Shown: positions 51,268-58,738 of the stretch, one piece after another
How positions within the stretch are numbered: the stretch's first letter is position 1
Layout of the letters: each line of letters begins with the position of its first letter
Assembly: GCF_019063845.1 (NCBI RefSeq)
Contig: NZ_CP077683.1
Coordinates: forward strand, 1,426,001-1,490,000
DNA: 64,000 nt
DNA from: Geomonas subterranea
GTDB taxonomy: Bacteria; Desulfobacterota; Desulfuromonadia; Geobacterales; Geobacteraceae
Direction: 5' to 3'
Translations under genes and position numbers: made by a program
The notes under the pieces: generated by a model
Told to the model about the DNA's origin: nothing
The model's input: only the letters and a program-made list of their open reading frames with translations
The model's database searches: none

Positions 51268-52521
51268 GTGGCAGAGGCGGAAAAGGAACTTGGATTCGAC
51301 ACAAAACTTATCCACGGAGGGATCGTGCCCGGTCCGTCCGGCGCCACCAAGTCCGCCATCGTACAGGCGTCGGCCTTCGCCTACCAGACAGCCGAGGAAC
51401 TGGAGGACGTCTTCAAAGGGAGGGCGGTCGGCCAGGTCTACACGAGGATCGGAAACCCGACCCTGGAGGGGCTTGAAAAACGGCTGGCGGTGATCGAGAA
51501 CGGCATAGCAGCTGTGATCACCTCTTCGGGTATGTCCGCCATCACCACCGCGGTCATGGCCGTGGTGAGAAACGGGGACGAGATACTTTCCTCGGCGTCC
51601 CTTTTTGGCGGCACCTACTCGCTGTTCCACGACACGCTTGCCAACTACGGCATCAAGACGCGCTTTTTCGATCCCACCGACCTGGGCGCGCTGGAAGCCG
51701 GGGTCAACGAAAGCACCCGCCTCATCTTCGTCGAGACCATCGGCAACCCGAAGATGGATATTCCCGATATCGCGGCGTTTTCGGCGGTCTCCAGGAAGTA
51801 CGGCATTCCGCTCATGGTCGATGCCACTGTTTCCACACCGTACCTGGCGCGGATGCGGGACCTGGGCGCGGACATCATCATCCATTCGACCAGCAAGTAT
51901 ATAAACGGCACCGCCAACTCCATCGGCGGCGCTATCGTCGACACGGGGAGCTTCGACTGGCACAGCGAGAAGTTTCCCCATTTCGAGCCGTTTCATCGCA
52001 AGTACCGCAACTTCGCCTTCACGGCTCGGGTGAGAAAACTGATCCACAAGGATTTCGGCGCCTGCGCCGCCCCTCTCAACGCCTTTTTGTCCGGAGAAGG
52101 GCTCGACACGCTCGCCCTCAGGATGGAACGCCACTGCTCCAACGCACTCGCACTGGCGCGCTTTCTTAAGGCCCACCCGAAAGTGGCCTGGGTCAACTAC
52201 CCGGGACTTCCTGACTCTCCGTTTCACGAGGTGGCCGGGCGCCAGTTCGGCGGCCGCTTCGGCGGGCTGCTTACCTTCGGCCTCGCCGACAAGCCCGCGG
52301 CGTTCCGGCTGATCAACGCGCTCAGGCTCGCCAAGAATCTCGCCAACATCGGTGACACCAAGACCCTGGTGATCCACCCGGCCAGCACCATCTGCGCCGA
52401 CTACACCCCTGAGGTGAAAGCGCTCATGGGGGTAAGCGAGGAACTGGTCCGGGTCTCGGTTGGGATCGAGGATCCGGCAGATATCGTGGAGGATTTCCGT
52501 GCCGCACTGGACCGGGTTTAA
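51268..52521 (+). CDS. metY: O-acetylhomoserine sulfhydrylase (MetY-like PLP enzyme)
   Basis: A 417-residue Cys/Met-metabolism PLP enzyme. It opens GFDTKLIHGGIVPGPSGATK, binds PLP through ITSSGMSAITTAVMAV and the lysine in IIHSTSKYINGTANSIGG, and ends with the substrate-binding GDTKTLVIHPASTICADYTP. It should convert O-acetylhomoserine to homocysteine. Its sulfur donor here may be a protein thiocarboxylate because the sulfur carrier, its activator and its protease follow at once. GTG 51268, with ACGGAGGAGAT upstream, is chosen over upstream frames. It is the first gene of a six-gene sulfur cluster. Confidence 0.9.
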   Translation: MAEAEKELGFDTKLIHGGIVPGPSGATKSAIVQASAFAYQTAEELEDVFKGRAVGQVYTRIGNPTLEGLEKRLAVIENGIAAVITSSGMSAITTAVMAVVRNGDEILSSASLFGGTYSLFHDTLANYGIKTRFFDPTDLGALEAGVNESTRLIFVETIGNPKMDIPDIAAFSAVSRKYGIPLMVDATVSTPYLARMRDLGADIIIHSTSKYINGTANSIGGAIVDTGSFDWHSEKFPHFEPFHRKYRNFAFTARVRKLIHKDFGACAAPLNAFLSGEGLDTLALRMERHCSNALALARFLKAHPKVAWVNYPGLPDSPFHEVAGRQFGGRFGGLLTFGLADKPAAFRLINALRLAKNLANIGDTKTLVIHPASTICADYTPEVKALMGVSEELVRVSVGIEDPADIVEDFRAALDRV

Positions 52522-52569
52522 GGCTGTTCTTTACCAATCATCTATGCTACTAAACGAGGAGCGCATCTA

Positions 52570-52782
52570 ATGAATCTGACAGTGAACGGTAAACCCGCCA
52601 CCATCGACGGGGAGACCCCCGTCTCCATCACCATCCTGCTCAAAGCGTTGCAGGTCGAGCAGCGTGAGTATGTCACCGTGGAAGTAAACGGAGACATCAT
52701 GGATCGCGGCGAGTTCGAGGCCACCACGGTCAAGGACGGCGACAGCGTCGAATTTCTTTATTTCATGGGCGGAGGTAGATAG
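52570..52782 (+). CDS. ThiS-like sulfur carrier protein with a GGGR tail (HcyS-like)
   Basis: A 70-residue ubiquitin-fold carrier: MNLTVNGKPATIDGETPVSI, EYVTVEVNGDI and SVEFLYFMGGGR. Ordinary ThiS ends in Gly-Gly, but here an extra arginine follows the glycines. Such a tail must be trimmed before the C-terminal glycine can be adenylated and converted to a thiocarboxylate. The JAMM protease two genes downstream is the likely trimmer. No thiamine genes are nearby, so the carrier probably serves homocysteine synthesis with the adjacent MetY. The Gly-Gly codons (GGCGGAGGT) double as the ribosome site of the next gene. Confidence 0.9.
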   Translation: MNLTVNGKPATIDGETPVSITILLKALQVEQREYVTVEVNGDIMDRGEFEATTVKDGDSVEFLYFMGGGR

Positions 52783-53594
52783 TGAAGCTCACCGAAGAGC
52801 AGATTAACCGCTACTCGCGGCACATCCTTCTCAAGGAGGTCGGGGGAAAGGGGCAGCTGAAACTGATGAACGGCCGGGTGCTGGTGATCGGCGCTGGAGG
52901 CCTGGGCTCCCCCATCGCGCTGTACCTGGCCGCCGCCGGGGTGGGGACCATCGGCATCGCGGATGCCGACCAGGTCGACCTCTCCAACCTGCAGCGTCAG
53001 ATCATCCACAGCACCCCCGACGTGGGCAAGGCGAAGGTGCTTTCAGCGAAGGAGAAGATGCTTGCCATCAACCCGGAACTGAACGTGGTCACCTACGAGA
53101 CCTGGGTCAGCGCCGGGAACATCATGTCGATGATCGCCGACTACGACTTCGTCATTGACGGCACCGACAATTTCGCGGCGAAGTTCCTGATCAACGACGC
53201 CTGCGTCCTGGCAGGCAAACCCTACTCCCACGGCGGCATCCTGCAGTTCGACGGACAGACCTTCACCGTGGCCCCTGGCGAGTCTCCGTGCTACCGCTGC
53301 ATCTTCCCGGAGCCGCCGCCCAAAGACGTGATCCCGACCTGCTCGCGGGCCGGGGTAATCGGCGTTCTCCCCGGCGTTATCGGCACCCTGCAGGCCACCG
53401 AAGCGATCAAGTTCCTGCTCGGCGCCGGGGACCTCCTGCATGGCCGTCTGCTCACCTACAGCGCGCTCCGCATGCGCTTCAGGGAGGTTCCCATCAGGAA
53501 AAACCCGAAATGCCCGATCTGCGGCGAGAACCCCACCATCACCGAACTGAAGGACGAGTTGGACGCCATGACCGTCTGCGACCTGGGGCACTGA
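52782..53594 (+). CDS. ThiF/MoeB-family E1-like adenylyltransferase (HcyF-like)
   Basis: A 270-residue activating enzyme. It starts with GTG 52782, overlapping the carrier stop by one base. VLVIGAGGLGSPIALYLAAA is the nucleotide-binding loop, DADQVDLSNLQRQIIH the acidic loop, and TCSRAGVIGVLPGVIG the conserved segment after the crossover. Zinc ligands are CYRCIF and CPICGEN. It would adenylate the C-terminal glycine of the carrier so that sulfur can be added. Family members serve ThiS, MoaD or other carriers; context selects the carrier just upstream. Confidence 0.92.
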   Translation: MKLTEEQINRYSRHILLKEVGGKGQLKLMNGRVLVIGAGGLGSPIALYLAAAGVGTIGIADADQVDLSNLQRQIIHSTPDVGKAKVLSAKEKMLAINPELNVVTYETWVSAGNIMSMIADYDFVIDGTDNFAAKFLINDACVLAGKPYSHGGILQFDGQTFTVAPGESPCYRCIFPEPPPKDVIPTCSRAGVIGVLPGVIGTLQATEAIKFLLGAGDLLHGRLLTYSALRMRFREVPIRKNPKCPICGENPTITELKDELDAMTVCDLGH

Positions 53595-53595
53595 C

Positions 53596-53994
53596 ATGCT
53601 GGAGATCCCCCGGGAGATACTGGACGCGGTCATCACGCAGGCGCAGGAAGGGTTCCAGCTCGAAGTGTGCGGCATCATGGGGGGGACGGGAAACCGCGTC
53701 GCGAGCCGCTACCCGATGACCAACACGGACGCGAGCAACGAGCACTTCATGATGGACCCGAAGGAGCAGTTCGCGGTGGTGAAGGCGATGCGTGCCGCCG
53801 GCGAGGAGATGCTGGTCATCTATCATTCCCACCCGGAATCCCCCGCTCGCCCCTCGCAGGAGGATATCCGCCTCGCCCTGACACCCAACGTGTGCCACCT
53901 GATCGTGTCGCTGGAAAACCGGGAAGAGCCGGTGGCGAAGGCGTTCAGGATCGCGGCGGGGGTGGTCGAACCGGTGGAAATCAACATCATTTAA
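53596..53994 (+). CDS. JAMM/MPN+ metalloprotease (M67 family, HcyD-like)
   Basis: A 132-residue JAB1/MPN+ domain protein. The zinc site is VIYHSHPESPARPSQED (H-x-H…S/D spacing of the JAMM motif) near residues 74-92; the catalytic Glu lies in the N-terminal ICGIMGG-like region. Bacterial members cleave C-terminal tails from ubiquitin-like sulfur carriers. Here the target should be the GGGR tail of the carrier encoded at 52570-52782. The start is one base after the previous stop. An inverted-repeat element begins at its stop codon. Confidence 0.9.
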   Translation: MLEIPREILDAVITQAQEGFQLEVCGIMGGTGNRVASRYPMTNTDASNEHFMMDPKEQFAVVKAMRAAGEEMLVIYHSHPESPARPSQEDIRLALTPNVCHLIVSLENREEPVAKAFRIAAGVVEPVEINII

Positions 53995-54095
53995 CAGGGA
54001 TAAAAGGGATACAGGGGATAACGGCAAAAAGGCTGGTTAAACCCAATAACTCTTCAGATCTTTGGTTTTATCCCTTTTATCCCCTTTATCCCTGT
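53994..54095. repeat. inverted-repeat element between the JAMM gene and the reductase
   Basis: ACAGGGATAAAAGGGATACA… (53994 on) pairs with …TTTTATCCCCTTTATCCCTG… (54069-54095). It is the second copy of the element found in the pheS-pheT spacer. It starts at the last base of the JAMM gene's TAA. Confidence 0.85.
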
Positions 54096-54129
54096 GAATC
54101 TTTTTGTCTTTTACCCTTAGGAGAGAAAC

Positions 54130-55080
54130 GTGGCAGAGCAGAAAGTCGATCTGAAAAACCTGAAGGCCGGCGGCTTCATCAAGGAGCGCGGCAAGGACCT
54201 GTTCACGGTACGCCTGCGCGTGCCCGGCGGCAGGATGAGCGTGGACCGCCTGTCCAGGATCGCAGCCGTGGCGCAGAAATACGGCAAGGGATACGTGCAC
54301 TTGTCGGTGCGCCAGTCCATCGAGCTGATCAACATCAACTTCGCCGACTTCGACGCCGTGGTCGCCGAACTGGGCGAGGAACAGCAGAAGGTCGCCTCCT
54401 GCGGCGCCCGCGTGCGCGTCCCGACCGCCTGCGGCGGCTGCGAGTACAACCCCAACGGCCTGGTGGACACGCAGAAATCCGCGCTGGACGTGGACCAGAA
54501 GCTGTTCGGGACCGCCACGGGGCACCACAAGTTCAAGGTCTGCTTCGCCGGCTGCCCCTTCGACTGCCCCAAGTCGGCCATCAACGACGTCGGCTTCCAG
54601 GGCGCGGTTTGGCCCAAACTCGACGCAGACGGCTGCATCAGTTGCGGCCTGTGCGCGAAATCCTGCACCGAGGGGGCCCTCTCCATGGGTGCCGGCAACA
54701 AGCCGGTCTTTGATGCCGCGAAGTGCATCTACTGCGGCGACTGCATCAAGGTCTGCCCGACCGGGGCCTGGAGCGCCGAGAAGAAGGGGTACACGGTCCG
54801 CATCGGCGGCAAATGGGGGCGCCGTCCCCTGGTCGGGACCCTCTACGCGACATTCGTCCCAGAGGAGCGCGTGGTGGAGTTCATCGCGACAGTCCTCTCC
54901 TGGTACCAGGAGAAGGCGGAGGGTGCCGGGCGCGTGCGTCTGGGCGACATCATCATCCGCGAGGGATGGCAGTCGCTGCTGGAGCGCCTGCGCGTCGACT
55001 TCCCGGAGTACGTGGTGAAGGAAACCATCGCGCCGCAAGTGGTCCAGACCCAGCTGCCGCTTCCCGGGGTGCAGGCTTAA
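54130..55080 (+). CDS. small siroheme sulfite/nitrite reductase with two [4Fe-4S] ferredoxin motifs
   Basis: A 316-residue protein of the small assimilatory or Fsr-like sulfite reductase type. The N-terminal half carries GYVHLSVRQSIELINI. Siroheme-[4Fe-4S] cysteines lie in CGARVRVPTACGGCEYN and CFAGCPFDCPKS, with the 8-Fe ferredoxin insert CISCGLCAKSCTEG and CIYCGDCIKVCPTG. It would reduce sulfite to sulfide and so feed the thiocarboxylate pathway of its neighbours. It begins 135 bp after the JAMM gene with TAGGAGAGAAAC before GTG 54130. Confidence 0.9.
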   Translation: MAEQKVDLKNLKAGGFIKERGKDLFTVRLRVPGGRMSVDRLSRIAAVAQKYGKGYVHLSVRQSIELININFADFDAVVAELGEEQQKVASCGARVRVPTACGGCEYNPNGLVDTQKSALDVDQKLFGTATGHHKFKVCFAGCPFDCPKSAINDVGFQGAVWPKLDADGCISCGLCAKSCTEGALSMGAGNKPVFDAAKCIYCGDCIKVCPTGAWSAEKKGYTVRIGGKWGRRPLVGTLYATFVPEERVVEFIATVLSWYQEKAEGAGRVRLGDIIIREGWQSLLERLRVDFPEYVVKETIAPQVVQTQLPLPGVQA

Positions 55081-55101
55081 AAAAAAGCGAGAGGTAACAA
55101 C

Positions 55102-55326
55102 ATGCAAAGCATCGATCTCAGGGGCGTCACCTGCCCCACCAATTTCGTGATGGCCAAGCTGGAACTGGAGGACATCGAGGCGGGGACCACCGTCGAGTTT
55201 CTCCTCGATGACGGCGAGCCGGTCAAAAACGTGCCGAGAAGCCTGAAGGACGAAGGGCACAAGCTGCTCGGCCTGCAGGAAAGGGACGGCTACTACGTCC
55301 TGACGCTGGAGAAGGGCGAAGAGTAA
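55102..55326 (+). CDS. TusA/SirA-family sulfur-relay protein
   Basis: A 74-residue protein with the N-terminal signature SIDLRGVTCPTNFVMAKLEL (Cys-Pro at the start of helix 1), the persulfide-carrying site of TusA-like proteins. It probably hands persulfide sulfur to acceptors. It closes the sulfur cluster and is followed, after a REP array, by mnmA, which receives sulfur via the Tus relay in E. coli. It may serve either the homocysteine route or tRNA thiolation. The ribosome site is GCGAGAGGTAACAAC. Confidence 0.92.
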   Translation: MQSIDLRGVTCPTNFVMAKLELEDIEAGTTVEFLLDDGEPVKNVPRSLKDEGHKLLGLQERDGYYVLTLEKGEE

Positions 55327-55370
55327 ATTCCACCTTCGCCGATGCGCCTGCGGATGATTTAACTATCCAT

Positions 55371-55535
55371 TCCCTCGCCCTCCGGGAGAGGGTGCCCGGA
55401 GGGCGGGTGAGGGCTGGGCAACGGAGATAGGTCACTTCGCCTACCGCGACGCCCTCACCCCAACCCTCTCCCAGGGGGAGAGGGAGTGAACGACACCCTC
55501 ACCCCAACCCTCTCCCAGGGGGAGAGGGAGCGAAC
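55371..55535. repeat. REP-like palindrome cluster before mnmA
   Basis: TCCCTCGCCCTCCGGGAGAG…, then two near-identical direct copies of a CACCCTCACCCCAACCCTCT-type module with CCCTCTCCCAGGGGGAGAGG palindromes. It is the same family as at 29318-29566 and separates tusA from mnmA by about 230 bp. Confidence 0.85.
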
Positions 55536-55559
55536 GATGTCCGAATGAACGGAAAAAGA

Positions 55560-56630
55560 ATGTCTGATAAGAAACGTGTAGTTGTGGCAATGAGCGGCGG
55601 CGTCGATTCATCGGTGACCGCCGCTCTTCTCAAGGAGCAGGGGCACGACGTCATCGGCGTATCGCTCCAGCTCTACGAGCGCCCCGAAAAGACGCCGTCC
55701 GGCGGTAAAACCTGCTGCTCGCTCACCGACGTCATGGACGCCGCCCGGGTCGCGAAGCGGCTGGGGATCCCCTTCCAGGTGGTGGACCTGCGCCAACGCT
55801 TCCAGGAGCTGGTGATCGACGATTTCGTCTCCGAGTACCGCGCCGGCAGGACCCCGAACCCCTGCGCCCGCTGCAACGAGAGGATCAAATTCGGCCTGCT
55901 TCTGGAGATGACCGCCTCCTTTGACGCCGACCTCCTCGCCACCGGGCACTACGCCCGCATTGAGGCCGACGCCTGCGGGATCTACCGCCTGCGCAAGGGG
56001 CTTGATCCCCGCAAGGACCAGACCTACTTCCTGTTCGGCATGAACCAGCAGCAGCTGGCCCGCACCATCTTTCCGGTGGGGCACCTGGAGAAGCCCGAGG
56101 TGCGCCAGCTCGCCGCGCACTTTAACCTCCCGGTGGCGCAAAAGCAGGAAAGCCAGGAGATCTGCTTCATCCCCGACAACGACTACATCCGCTTCCTGGA
56201 AGAGAGTGGCGTCGCCCCCCGCGCCGGAGAGATCGTGGACCGCGACGGCAACAGGCTCGGGCTCCACGACGGCATCCACAGGTACACCGTGGGGCAGCGG
56301 CGCGGCCTCGGCATCGCCTGGAAGGAGCCGCTTTACGTTACCGCGATCGACACGGCCAACGCGCGGGTGGTGGTCGGCCCCAAGGAGGAGCTGGAGAGAA
56401 CGTCGCTGCTCGCGGACCAGCTCACCTGGACCAACGCGCCCATTTCCGGCTGTTTCCGCGGTACCTGCAGCATCCGCTACCGGCAGCAGCCGGTGCCGTG
56501 CCACGCCGAGTTGTGCAAGGACGGCAGACTCCGGGTGGAATTCGACACGCCGCAGACCGGCGTCACCCCCGGACAGGCGGTGGTCCTCTACGACGGAGAT
56601 ACGGTTGTCGGAGGGGGGTGGATCCTGTAG
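55560..56630 (+). CDS. mnmA: tRNA-specific 2-thiouridylase
   Basis: A 356-residue enzyme that thiolates U34 of Lys, Glu and Gln tRNAs. The PP-loop VAMSGGVDSSV is at the N-terminus. The catalytic cysteines lie in RTPNPCARCNERIKF and QESQEICFIPD, the second being the persulfide cysteine. The C-terminal beta-barrel ends CSIRYRQQPVPCHAEL…GGGWIL. ATG 55560 (GGAAAAAGA before it) is preferred to ATG 55545, which adds five residues. It is convergent with modC, only 14 bp apart. Confidence 0.95.
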   Translation: MSDKKRVVVAMSGGVDSSVTAALLKEQGHDVIGVSLQLYERPEKTPSGGKTCCSLTDVMDAARVAKRLGIPFQVVDLRQRFQELVIDDFVSEYRAGRTPNPCARCNERIKFGLLLEMTASFDADLLATGHYARIEADACGIYRLRKGLDPRKDQTYFLFGMNQQQLARTIFPVGHLEKPEVRQLAAHFNLPVAQKQESQEICFIPDNDYIRFLEESGVAPRAGEIVDRDGNRLGLHDGIHRYTVGQRRGLGIAWKEPLYVTAIDTANARVVVGPKEELERTSLLADQLTWTNAPISGCFRGTCSIRYRQQPVPCHAELCKDGRLRVEFDTPQTGVTPGQAVVLYDGDTVVGGGWIL

Positions 56631-56644
56631 GCGCTCCCTCGAAC

Positions 56645-57706
56645 TCAGCTCAGGCGCCGGAAAGACGACGCCTTGATCACCGCATACACCTCGTTTCTCG
56701 CCTGAATGGCCAGATCGTCGGCAGCCTGCACCACCACTTCCGCGATCAGGGTCTCATGGCCGCAGCGCAACTCCACCCCCACCTTGTTTCCCGACGGGAA
56801 GGTATCCATCACGGTGCACTTCAGGAGGTTGCGGGCGCTGACCGCCTCGGGGTGCCTTGTGAACAGGATGATGTCCCTGGAGGAAAGCTCCAATACCGCC
56901 ATCGGCTCGTCGTTCCCCGCCGAGACGAAGATCTCCTCCATCCCCCACCGGTACACGTACAGCCCCCCCATCTTGCGCAGCTTCTCCACCTGCAAAAGGT
57001 TGATGTAACCCACCTGGCTCTGCCCCATCCGGTCGCGCGCCAGCTGCTCGGGCGTGGTCTGCCCCAGCACTCTCCCTCCCCCCATCGCCAGCACCTGGTC
57101 CGTCAGAAGCCGTATCTCCAGGAGCGAATGCGAGATGAAAATGTAGGGAATACCGAATTTTTCACTGGCTCGTTTCAAGTAATGGATGATCTGCAATTTG
57201 AGACCGTCGTCCAGCGCGGAGAGGGACTCGTCCATGAGGAGCAGGCGGGGGTTGGACAAGATCGCCCGCCCCAGCGCAACCCGCTGCTTCTCCCCTCCGG
57301 AGAGCCGGTTCACGCAGCGGTCGAGGAATCCGTCCAGCTTGAGGACTGAAACGAGGCTCTTCACGTCGATGCGCCGTTGCCGGGCCGGGCAGCGCCGGTA
57401 GCCGTAGAGGAGATTCGCCTCCACGGTGAGATGCGGGAACAGGCAGCTGTCTTGGAACACGATCGCGATTCTACGCTCCTGCGGCGGGAGATTGATGCCG
57501 CGCTCGCTGCTGAAGAGGCAATCGCCGTCGAGCAGAATCTCTCCCTCGTCCGGGGCGAGGAGGCCGGCGATGAGGCTGACCAGCGTCGATTTGCCGCTGC
57601 CGGAAGCACCGAACACACCTATCTGCTCCCCCGCCACCCGGAAGCCGGTCTTGAGATCGAAGGCGCCGCCGTAACTCTTGGATACCTCCATATGCAGTTC
57701 CATCAT
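56645..57706 (-). CDS. modC: molybdate (or tungstate) ABC transporter ATP-binding protein
   Basis: A 353-residue ATPase: Walker A FGASGSGKSTL, signature motif NRLSGGEKQRVALGRAIL, Walker B RLLLMDESLSALD. The C-terminal TOBE/Mop-like region lies at about 285-353 (ARNLLKCTVMDTFPSGNKVGV), which binds oxyanion for regulation in ModC. The start codon forms ATGA with the modB stop (57703-57706), so translation is coupled. The ribosome site is TGGGAGGAA. Tungstate transport is an alternative assignment. Confidence 0.9.
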   Translation of the reverse strand: MMELHMEVSKSYGGAFDLKTGFRVAGEQIGVFGASGSGKSTLVSLIAGLLAPDEGEILLDGDCLFSSERGINLPPQERRIAIVFQDSCLFPHLTVEANLLYGYRRCPARQRRIDVKSLVSVLKLDGFLDRCVNRLSGGEKQRVALGRAILSNPRLLLMDESLSALDDGLKLQIIHYLKRASEKFGIPYIFISHSLLEIRLLTDQVLAMGGGRVLGQTTPEQLARDRMGQSQVGYINLLQVEKLRKMGGLYVYRWGMEEIFVSAGNDEPMAVLELSSRDIILFTRHPEAVSARNLLKCTVMDTFPSGNKVGVELRCGHETLIAEVVVQAADDLAIQARNEVYAVIKASSFRRLS

Positions 57707-58383
57707 TTCCTCCCAAGCTTCCTGGCGAGACTCTCGTGAACCAAAAGCACAACCGTGGAAATGGCGATCGCGATACCGCACAGGAGCAGCGCCGCCCGCT
57801 CCTCGCCCGGCGCCCCGGCATAATCGTAGATGGCCAGCGGTATGGTCCGGGTGACCCCGGGTATGCTCCCTGCAACGATGATGGTGGCGCCAAACTCCCC
57901 CATGCTGCGCGCGAACATGAGCGAGGAGCCGGCGACGATGCCGGTGCGGGACAGGGGGAGGATCACGGTCGCCAGCGAATCGAGGGAGCTGGCGCCCAGG
58001 GTCCGCGAGGCCTGGACGAGACGAGGGTCGATGGATTCCATGGCGATGCGGATGGAACGCACCAGCAAGGGAAAGCCGACCAGGGCGGATGCCAGCACGG
58101 CAGCCTTCCAGGTGAAAATGAGACGCAAACCCAGAGGCTCCAACAGGGGGGCGAGCCAGCCACCGTTACCCAGCGCGAGCAGGAGCAGGTATCCCATGAC
58201 CACCGGGGGAAGGGTAAGCGGCAGGTTCACCAGGACCTCGAGGAGCACCTTGGCCCTGAACCGGAAGAAGGTCATCAGGTACGCGTAGAGAAAGCCGAAA
58301 GGGAGACTTATCAGCGTCGCGGTGAGCGCCACCTTCATGGAGAGAACGATGGCATCGAAATCGGAACTGCTGAGGACGGGCAT
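57703..58383 (-). CDS. modB: molybdate (or tungstate) ABC transporter permease
   Basis: A 226-residue membrane permease with about five helices. The ModB family start is LSMKVALTATLISLPFGFLY, followed by LPLTLPPVVMGYLLLLALG and the EAA-type coupling loop with ASRTLGASSLDSLATVILPL. ARSMGEFGATIIVAGSIPG is characteristic of ModB/CysT permeases. No modA (binding protein) gene precedes it: the next upstream gene on this strand is a chemoreceptor 355 bp away. Confidence 0.9.
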   Translation of the reverse strand: MPVLSSSDFDAIVLSMKVALTATLISLPFGFLYAYLMTFFRFRAKVLLEVLVNLPLTLPPVVMGYLLLLALGNGGWLAPLLEPLGLRLIFTWKAAVLASALVGFPLLVRSIRIAMESIDPRLVQASRTLGASSLDSLATVILPLSRTGIVAGSSLMFARSMGEFGATIIVAGSIPGVTRTIPLAIYDYAGAPGEERAALLLCGIAIAISTVVLLVHESLARKLGRK

Positions 58384-58681
58384 GGGTCACCTCGCTGTGG
58401 TGCCACTACCGGTAGCAGGTTTCATTCCCGGATACGGTAAACGCCCCAGATCCTTAAATTGCTGGACATTTGGCGCAAATACGACACGCGGAACAGCAGA
58501 CGGCACGGGCCGTTCTGCCGTTTTTTAAGGCATATGGAGCGCATCAGAGGCAGAGGGGGGAGGTGGATACGGGAGGGGGCCGGGGGGGTGGGTGAAGCCG
58601 CATGCTGCGGAATCAATGCAAGGGGAGGGAGTAACGCTGGTCCTAGATGCTGCGGTCCGGATTCCGAAAGGTACACGCGAA
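58384..58681. other. short gene-free stretch upstream of modB
   Basis: About 300 bp between the chemoreceptor gene and modB. It contains purine-rich GGGGGAGG tracts around 58555-58590. The 58440-58500 region (ATTTGGCGCAAATACGACACG) may hold the modB promoter, but I see no ModE-type ATCGNTATATA palindrome. Confidence 0.4.
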
Positions 58682-58709
58682 AAGGGCGGCTTTGACTACG
58701 GCCGCCCTT
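58682..58709 (-). terminator. intrinsic terminator of the chemoreceptor gene
   Basis: A perfect 9-bp stem AAGGGCGGC/GCCGCCCTT with a 10-nt loop, followed on the minus strand by TTTTCGCG. It lies 30 bases after the stop at 58739. Confidence 0.85.
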
Positions 58710-58738
58710 CCCTCTTTCTGCCAGACGATGCCTGCTGG

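Noticed and set aside
52570..53594. Thiamine or molybdopterin synthesis pair (ThiS/ThiF or MoaD/MoeB)
   Set aside because: No thi or moa gene is close, the carrier has an extra Arg tail, and metY plus JAMM protease plus sulfite reductase point to homocysteine synthesis.
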